DNA of 64,000 bases from the NCBI GenBank assembly GCA_012932295.1, contig JAAONU010000013.1, positions 8,458,821-8,522,820 of the forward strand, written 5' to 3'. Source of the stretch: Cyclina sinensis. Lineage: Eukaryota > Mollusca > Bivalvia > Venerida > Veneridae. The notes under the pieces were generated by a model. It was not told the origin of the DNA, did no database searches, and worked only from the letters and a program-made list of their open reading frames with translations. This document shows positions 57,076-64,000 of this stretch, piece after piece; position 1 is the stretch's first letter, and every line of letters starts with the position of its first letter. The position numbers and the translations under genes were made by a program.

Positions 57076-59085
57076 TGACTAAAAATACCCCCCCCCCCCC
57101 CCACCCCCGACACACACACAACAAAGACATTAAACCGAGGTATCACGTACCGGTGCTAAAAATTTGCATGCCAAAAACCAGGAGTGTCTCTGAATAGAAT
57201 GCTGGCTGTATCTTGCACTACCCCCACAATCTGTAATAACTATATATTTTAAGTCTTCCTCGGTCAAGTGGGAAACCGGTAGATAGAAGTGTAAAACTAC
57301 TCCAGTGTTCAGCTGATTTCAATCCCCGAGCAAACTGATGTCTAGAAAAATGTTTCATGTGTTTTTCATAACTTATACAGTTCTTATTTCGCTGTTGCAA
57401 TTAGTTTAAATCAAAAGTTTCCACTATACCTGTAAAAAATTCGATAAGTGCTCAGGTTAACACTTGCTACTTTCATGCAAAAATAACTTAGCTCTGATAT
57501 TCATGGAAAAAAATAGCATAGCACTGATAGATACATATTTCTTTAGTTGTATGCGATAGGAAGTAACAGGTGCAAGTAACATGAATACACGAAATTTCCA
57601 TTAATTTCATCGAAAAGAAAAATAATGGCATTCCACTTATAGCTGGTATTTAACGAATCTACTTAGAGACCGATAACACCTTTACGTCTCACACCAGGAT
57701 TTCTAGCATACAGATGTACAGCCTGTAACAGAATGATACTATTTAAACAGATTCAAAGCCCAAATAATTTGCAGTAATTTTTGTAAACATGTACTGTGCT
57801 TGTCACTTATAAAGCTTAGAATTGTAATGTATAACATATAGTAGATATATATCTGCGTTTTTCTGCACCAAAATAATCTTTTTTTTTTATAATCAAATAT
57901 TAAAATGATCCTAAGTCACAACCTTTCTCAAGACACAACTGTTCTTCGTTTTTTGTCAGTCATTTCTTAAGCAAAAGCCATTTATAAGATGCGAGTTACA
58001 AGCTTCTAGGAAGAGTTCGGCATTTCTTACATAAGGGACAGACTCATTCGGATTATAAGTTAGTATGTAGATGGTGTTGAACCTCATGTGCCACGACGGG
58101 ATCACAAACTCATGATTTTCTTTCAAGTCAGTTTTTTTTTATGACAAGTGCATGTACCCCACGGACTTGACGATTTAGCTATCAAGTGGTCTTTAGTCTT
58201 CGAATTATTTGAAATTAAACAATAAGTGTTGAATCAACTTCATTTTTATCATTCCATTATTGACATGAGTAAACATAACCCATCCAGTACCTGTAATTTC
58301 ATATGACTGGAACGATTTAACTAGTCAGTGGATAGTATTTATCACGGTATATCACACTTGTTTTCTAGGCAAAAAATGTTTCAAATTGAACTTTAAAAGT
58401 GATACAGAAATAAATATCTGTAGTAAGTATCAGCACGCATAAATGTACGTATGTAACATGTAACATGCATTCTGTATGAATCACATGAAGTTTTGAACGT
58501 TATGATGTCATGGTCAAATGCAAATCTCGAACTTTATAAAAAATCATTTTCCCATGATTAACAAAACAACAACAGGAAAGAGATGGAGAGGAGGGCATTG
58601 TATGTATTTGATTTGAACAAGGCACGTGCTTTAGATTTTATGGGAAATGTTAAAATGTAAACTAAAATGAAGTATGTTCTTCAATAAAAAAGAATGGGAT
58701 ATATTGAAATACTATTTTATTGTGTTCAACTGTTTAAGTGTTTTCAAGAATTATGTGGATTAACTCAAAAGTGGTAAATTTAAAGAAAAAACAGCCTTTG
58801 AGATAATGGATGTGCCATATCAACGTGCAAATTTGTAAATGATAAAAAAGACCATTTTCTTCCAACAAAACAGGAAACAGTTTTCATCGTTTTAAAATTA
58901 GTTTAGATCTAAATGAACTAATACCTTACTACGCAGATTGTTCCCTGAAAGTTACATATGAAATAAAAAAAACTTCAATGAAAAAAGGCCCCAATATTAT
59001 CCCTTTAAAAACATTTAAACTTTATCACAGTTAAAAACGGCAGATGACGCTATCACATGTTTACTCTTTATTTTTTGTTATTACA
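57076..59085. other. Upstream of the LRR gene
   Basis: A C run (57090-57105) with a following CA repeat. Otherwise AT-rich DNA without recognised genes. 5' UTR exons of the LRR gene may lie here; none could be identified. Confidence 0.4.
59070..59085 (+). promoter_or_regulatory. Probable splice acceptor in the 5' UTR of the LRR gene
   Basis: A TTTTTTGTTATTACAG tract 36 bases before the ATG. It implies at least one upstream non-coding exon. Confidence 0.5.
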
Positions 59086-59121
59086 GAAACTGACGAAATC
59101 GGTTACGTCTAAGTAGACGGC

Positions 59122-61998
59122 ATGGAAAGGAACAAAACACTTTTTCTGAACTTTGTGGCATGGCTGTTCTATTCCTTCCTCGTACAGATTTCGATGTCCA
59201 GCACGTGTGACGAGGCAGATGACATTTCTCCATGTACGTGCTTGTTTACCAGAAATATAACTCGAGTTGACTGCTCCGGAAATGGTTTCCGGTCGGTTCC
59301 GTACAATTTACCGGAAAGGGTGTCAGTTTTAGACTTGTCCGACAACTTATTGCAACCTGAAAGCCTTAAGTCTATTTGTCGGTACAAATACCTCCGGAAT
59401 GTTTCCATTGCTGGAAACAACCTAACGCAGTTGAGTCCAAGAAGTCTGCTGCATTGTGGTAAGGCAAAAAGTTTCAACTTTAGTGGAAATGTTTTTGACA
59501 ACGTGACTAAGTTCACTCTGTATGGCCTGGAATTTATCCATGTTATTTCCGGCTTAGAGTCACGTGATTTCAGTGAAGACTGTTTAGAGGACATTGTTGG
59601 CTTAAAAGAACTTGGCATAGTACTTTACCAAAGAAGTGTGCCGGTTCAAATTTTTAAAGACAGAAATCTTGAGAAATTGACAATTGATATACGAGGAGCG
59701 ACAAGTATCCCCGAGACATTACTAGACCCCTTAGCATCAGTGTTGACTGAACTAATCCTGAAATCTACATCGATACAAACTATACCGAAAACGCTTTTGT
59801 CTAACTTCAAAAAGATGAAAACATGTGTCCTACACATCATTGAACTACACAGCATTCCATCCACTTTATTTCAGAACGAGGCGCTATATGGTACTCTAGA
59901 ATACCTGTCACTGTCAGGAATAAAAAGTCTGCCGCGCAAAGTATTTTGGAACCTGGATGCCTTACGACATCTCGAAATACACGGAGCTGAGGATATGCCC
60001 TCAGATTTATTCTTTAGTCTACTTGGCCTCGAAACTCTCGATCTTTCCCATTCAACATTGACGGTTATACCTTACGAATGGTTCTCAGACTTATGGAGTC
60101 TAAAGACTTTGGATTTAAGCAATATTGGATTAGTCGATGCGAAGAAAGGGAACTTCAACAATTTAAGGTCATTAGATAAACTTGATCTGTCGGGGAATTT
60201 TCTTCGAAACTTAAGTCATGCATTGTTCCATGAAATAAGTGCAAGCGTCAAGTTTATCAATATCAGTGGAAATATGTTAAAGAAACTACCGAGAGATCTT
60301 TTCACAAAGCATGCGGTCTTGGAATGCCTGGATATCAGTACTAATCAGATATCTGCCATAGAAAATGGGGCATTCTATCACTTATCGGAATTAAAACGTC
60401 TGTATTTACAAAACAACGAACTTTACGACCTGGAGGTTTTCACATTCATTCAAAATATAAACATAGCTTATCTTGATATTTCTTCAAATAAATTAATCGA
60501 TTTACCTGGCGAATTGTTTACTAGCACGACCAAACTAGAAGTTTTGAACCTATCTAACAACCTTATAGCAAACTTGGAAAGATCGATAAAATTCAATATA
60601 CCTACTCTGCGCGAAATAAACTTAAGCTACAATCCGATTGAGTGCAACTGTGGAACACAGGCGGTGAAAGAATTACTGTCAAAAGTTTCAATAATTGGCC
60701 ATTGTGAGAACCCTCAGCCGGGAATTGCCATTGTTGATTTTGTTCCGGATACTAATTGCGTATTGAGTAGTGATAAGGATTTATTCGCAACAAATTTTAC
60801 TTCGTCAACAGTTTTTGCCAGCTTCACAGAAAGCAGAGAAGACGCGTGGGAGACGGAGTCAGTAATAAATGATCTGATATGGAAATCAGCAGGTGAATAT
60901 AAAGCTTCGACAGTTTATTTGTATACAAGTAAAAAGCTATCGGGATTATGGATGAATAACTCGACAAGTTTAAATTACCCGAACACACGGATTAATAATT
61001 TAACAACTTCAAAATTAAATGCGTCGGAATTCAAGGGGGTGGCGAGTTTAGAGATCACCCCGTCGCCTTCCTATGGTGTTACTCAATTTATCTTAAATAA
61101 ATCGACCGTTGTAATAGCAAATACATCAAATGTGCACTCAGGCGGAAAAAACGCAGATTTTTCGATAGTTCATTTAAATACTACAAAAGTGCACAAAACA
61201 CCTTCGGTTGGAGATGAAATCGTTTCTAAATTAGTCAGTCATACCGCTCCTACTGCCAGTGATTATCACATGGACAAAAGTATTGCTTCTAAAGTTGAAC
61301 TTGATACATTTAAAACTGAATATCTAATCACTTACTTCAGAGGATATGAGGAAAACAAAGAAGTAACGCCAACACGAACACTTTCGCCGAGTTTTGAAAC
61401 CATCTATGCAACTTCTTTTATAGAGAGTAGTCATTTTCTTACCGGAGGTGCTACAGAGACATTACAACCGACAACCGTGTCAAGCGTTCTTCTGATCAAT
61501 GTCACACAAGCGCTTGGTGATTTAGATACAATACCAGTAAGTGTAACGATCCCTACAGAAGATAAAGATGAAAGTAAGATGACAGACGGGTTCCTCAGCT
61601 CAAACGAATCGACCGGAACCAGTCTTAATATCACTGCACTTCCTCCAAAATTTGAACTTGGCTATTCTAACGTCACGACTGAACCGGAAATGCAAGAAAA
61701 AGGCGGGAAATCGGATTATTTCTATCTTTCACTGATATCGATTTTATCAGTTGCAATTTTTTCTGTGTTAATATTAGTTTTCTTGTATTATAAAAAGCGA
61801 CGGAGTGTTCGGTATGAAATACAAAGGAGGACGGATTTAGATGTTTATGATCTCGACCAGTCATTCCACGAAGAAGGCAGAGACACTCCGAATTCTGCGT
61901 TTCCTTTCAAACAGGTACCCTCGATTCAGATCGAGTCAGTAGATGATGACGGTAATGTCAGAGTAGAAATTTATCCTATCTCTCAAACCAAACAATAA
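59122..61998 (+). CDS. Leucine-rich-repeat type I membrane protein
   Basis: A single-exon reading frame of 958 residues. Residues 1-27 look like a signal peptide (LFLNFVAWLFYSFLV core). Cys29, 38, 40 and 51 form an LRRNT cap. About 15 leucine-rich repeats follow (about 65-500), several typical (LETLDLSHSTLTVIP, LDKLDLSGNFLRNL, LEVLNLSNNLIANL), those around 130-290 irregular. Cys508, 510, 528 and 546 form an LRRCT cap (NPIECNC..). A Ser/Thr- and Asn-rich stalk with many N-glycosylation sites spans about 550-860. A membrane helix lies at 866-890, then KKRR and a 68-residue tail ending ISQTKQ. There is no TIR, kinase or Ig domain, so it is not a Toll receptor. It is probably an adhesion or recognition receptor; ligand unknown. 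A TTTTTTGTTATTACAG acceptor at 59085 suggests a spliced 5' UTR. Confidence 0.92.
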   Translation: MERNKTLFLNFVAWLFYSFLVQISMSSTCDEADDISPCTCLFTRNITRVDCSGNGFRSVPYNLPERVSVLDLSDNLLQPESLKSICRYKYLRNVSIAGNNLTQLSPRSLLHCGKAKSFNFSGNVFDNVTKFTLYGLEFIHVISGLESRDFSEDCLEDIVGLKELGIVLYQRSVPVQIFKDRNLEKLTIDIRGATSIPETLLDPLASVLTELILKSTSIQTIPKTLLSNFKKMKTCVLHIIELHSIPSTLFQNEALYGTLEYLSLSGIKSLPRKVFWNLDALRHLEIHGAEDMPSDLFFSLLGLETLDLSHSTLTVIPYEWFSDLWSLKTLDLSNIGLVDAKKGNFNNLRSLDKLDLSGNFLRNLSHALFHEISASVKFINISGNMLKKLPRDLFTKHAVLECLDISTNQISAIENGAFYHLSELKRLYLQNNELYDLEVFTFIQNINIAYLDISSNKLIDLPGELFTSTTKLEVLNLSNNLIANLERSIKFNIPTLREINLSYNPIECNCGTQAVKELLSKVSIIGHCENPQPGIAIVDFVPDTNCVLSSDKDLFATNFTSSTVFASFTESREDAWETESVINDLIWKSAGEYKASTVYLYTSKKLSGLWMNNSTSLNYPNTRINNLTTSKLNASEFKGVASLEITPSPSYGVTQFILNKSTVVIANTSNVHSGGKNADFSIVHLNTTKVHKTPSVGDEIVSKLVSHTAPTASDYHMDKSIASKVELDTFKTEYLITYFRGYEENKEVTPTRTLSPSFETIYATSFIESSHFLTGGATETLQPTTVSSVLLINVTQALGDLDTIPVSVTIPTEDKDESKMTDGFLSSNESTGTSLNITALPPKFELGYSNVTTEPEMQEKGGKSDYFYLSLISILSVAIFSVLILVFLYYKKRRSVRYEIQRRTDLDVYDLDQSFHEEGRDTPNSAFPFKQVPSIQIESVDDDGNVRVEIYPISQTKQ

Positions 61999-62420
61999 AA
62001 AATGTTTCTTTGTGATATGCAATTGTTACAGTTCTGCACATATTTTGTTCATCATTGACATCTAATTGTTGATCGGTTACTAATGTAGATTGCAAATTTC
62101 ATGGTGGACATGACCTTAGAACATTATAGTTACGTGAAAAGAAAAAAATGATTAAAGAGATTGTTTATGGAATACGGATTCTTCATTAATGTTGGATTGC
62201 TTTGTAAATATTTCAGGATCTAACAGATAATCGACCACTGTATATTTTTTTCAGCAAGGTTCAAAACGGCTTTTGGTATACAGGTTATAATTTTAACTTT
62301 TTTGAAAAATAAGTTTGTGTTATTCTTATGGTTGTCTTGGAATAAATTAAGGGCAACTGTTTGGTAGTAAGCGTCCACAACAAATGTCTAAATACTGAAT
62401 TCTAGTTTCAGTAATAAACT
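61994..62420 (+). terminator. Candidate polyadenylation signals of the LRR gene
   Basis: AATAAA overlaps the stop codon (61994-61999) and recurs at 62341-62346 and 62413-62418. The last two are more plausible because the first would leave almost no 3' UTR. Confidence 0.4.
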
Positions 62421-64000
62421 GCTTTCATCCTGATCTGAACAAATCTATATTTTGATATTTGTCTTAAGTGGCGCTCTGAGTTAATGGCCCATAAATGTGC
62501 CTATATTTTGCCAAAATGGCTTTGTCAGTGCTATATATCAGAAAAGCCATTATCTGTCTCTATAAGTACACAAATTACCAAGGCGTATTTTCTTGGCCAT
62601 CTATGGCAACCATATAGATAGCATGATAAAAGGTGATTTTAAATATAGACAAATAAGAATTGTTAATACATAAGGCCAAAAACTATTTTCTTTGCAGATA
62701 AATATTATTTACCTTGTATAGAGATCGATAATAGCTTTTTATCGTTAGACTGACATTCAACTGATCTGAATTATAAAAAGTTCTGAAATTGCATTGCCAA
62801 TCTTTCTCATGATTACACTTTCTGTTCGCACTATCTTTACAGACGTGACGAACACAGTGTATTTGACAGTTAGCAATCTCAAAGCTCATTTCCAACCATT
62901 TCACACTTTATGTACTCTGTTAGATATGTAAATACGTTTTTTTATGCAAATAATGACTGAAATTCAACATCAGGAATATAAGAAATATTGGATCAGTATT
63001 TTTGTATTGATTTTGCTCATGCTCATGCATTCCATAAATGTTTAGAATCTTGTGTGAAAGAAATTTGTTCATAGCTAATGGAGTTTTATTAGATTTGTAT
63101 GCCATTTTTTGTTGTTTTTCGCTTTTTTGCTGTTGTCGAGATGTGTAAATATTTTCTCCTTTTTTTTGCATTGAATTTAAGCTCTTCAAACATTGGCTTG
63201 AATTTGTTTTATGTTCTTGTAAATGATTCGTTTCCCACTCAATGTTTCCGCCATAAAGTGTTTGAAGTACTTATAATAGTGTTTTTTTTTTTGTTTAATT
63301 GTTTTAAAAATTTCAAAATCTTCCATTTGATAAATTTATACTGAAATTATTTTTGACTTTTCCTTTTAACATTATACTAGAATTAACGTATAAGTGAAAG
63401 CATTTCTTGATCATTGCTTAACAAGAACAAAGAATTCACATTTTTATATTTTTCTTTGCATAGATTTGGTCTTAACTTTTCAAACACTCATTTACAGGTC
63501 TCTAGTTAATATTTCAACCAGTTCTTGAAATTAAAATTTACACATGCTGCAGACACGAAGTTTATTTGAACAGATTAGATCTGAAAGTCAGATAAAGAAA
63601 TAGTTTTCCAAAGAGATTTCAAAAAAGAAAAAAAGAACACCGCGATAGTTTTTTTGCTTGGTCCTAATGGGTATTTATTAAAGGCTAGAGCAGTTGGCAT
63701 AAAACATTTTACGTCATATCAAATGGATCCACTACAACATGTTCAGTTGATTTCCCTTCGGTAAATTCCTTACCAATATTGTTCTAGTTGCGTGATATTC
63801 TTAAGACGTTGCCGACAACAGGATTGACCTTTTTTGCAAATGCATGTCGTGAAACTATAAAGCTACAAGTTTCAACTATCCGTGTCAATAAAATCCTTTT
63901 AGTCTATTTGCATAGCAAACTCACTCTTTCCGGGAATTGTATGTACGTGTACGTTTATCTTACAGTTAGAAGTCTCCATAGAAATGTTCTGTTTACATCA
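62421..64000. other. 3' flank, nothing recognised
   Basis: AT-rich, T-run-rich DNA. The short frames (62683-62904 minus, 63099-63344 plus) resemble nothing known. Confidence 0.4.

Overview
The window is nuclear DNA from an animal, most likely a bivalve mollusc. Genes have introns with GT..AG borders, the DNA is AT-rich, and the interspersed repeats look like those common in bivalve genomes: TTTTAGCTCACCTGAGC-type elements holding 145-165 bp minisatellites, and tRNA-headed SINEs. The phylum is inferred from memory of such repeats; no search was run.

Two real protein genes are visible, both on the + strand. The first fills about 2.3-49 kb and encodes a G-protein alpha subunit of the Gi class. 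Seven shared coding exons (24120-46697) have the same sizes I recall for vertebrate GNAI exons 2-8. Two different first coding exons lie upstream, 1A (2333-2456) and 1B (13346-13463). Each starts MGC, ends with the same splice phase, and reads into exon 2. 1B gives a standard 354-residue Gi alpha; 1A gives a 356-residue protein with a different N-terminus. A donor just after the stop suggests an intron in the 3' UTR. The second gene (59122-61998) is a single coding exon for a 958-residue type I membrane protein: signal peptide, LRRNT, leucine-rich repeats, LRRCT, Ser/Thr-rich stalk, one membrane helix and a short tail without a TIR domain.

The rest is mainly intron and intergenic DNA loaded with mobile elements. 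By region: 0-0.5 kb, broken Tc1-like transposase; 1.3-2.15 kb, 64-bp tandem array before exon 1A; 6-7.4 kb, Helentron/pearl-like element carrying a retrotransposon Gag fragment; 7.8-8.2 kb, tRNA-derived SINE; 8.2-10 kb, fold-back element E1; 10.9-12 kb, minus-strand retrocopy with poly(A) and a 14-bp target duplication; 13.5-14.8 kb, fold-back E2; 16.9-19.3 kb, second Helentron/pearl-like element; 19.9-22 kb, fold-back E3 with E4 nested inside; 28-29 kb, fold-back E5; 41-42 kb, PIF/Harbinger remnant; 49.1-49.4 kb, 23-bp minisatellite; 52.4-54.7 kb, 32-bp minisatellite; 56.4-57.1 kb, long palindrome.

The most unusual signal is the set of fold-back elements. Their inverted ends are built from repeated short words, 8-9 bp target duplications flank three of them, and the words of E1, E2 and E3 fit one degenerate 14-base pattern although the elements are otherwise unlike. 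They may be one undescribed superfamily of non-autonomous transposons.
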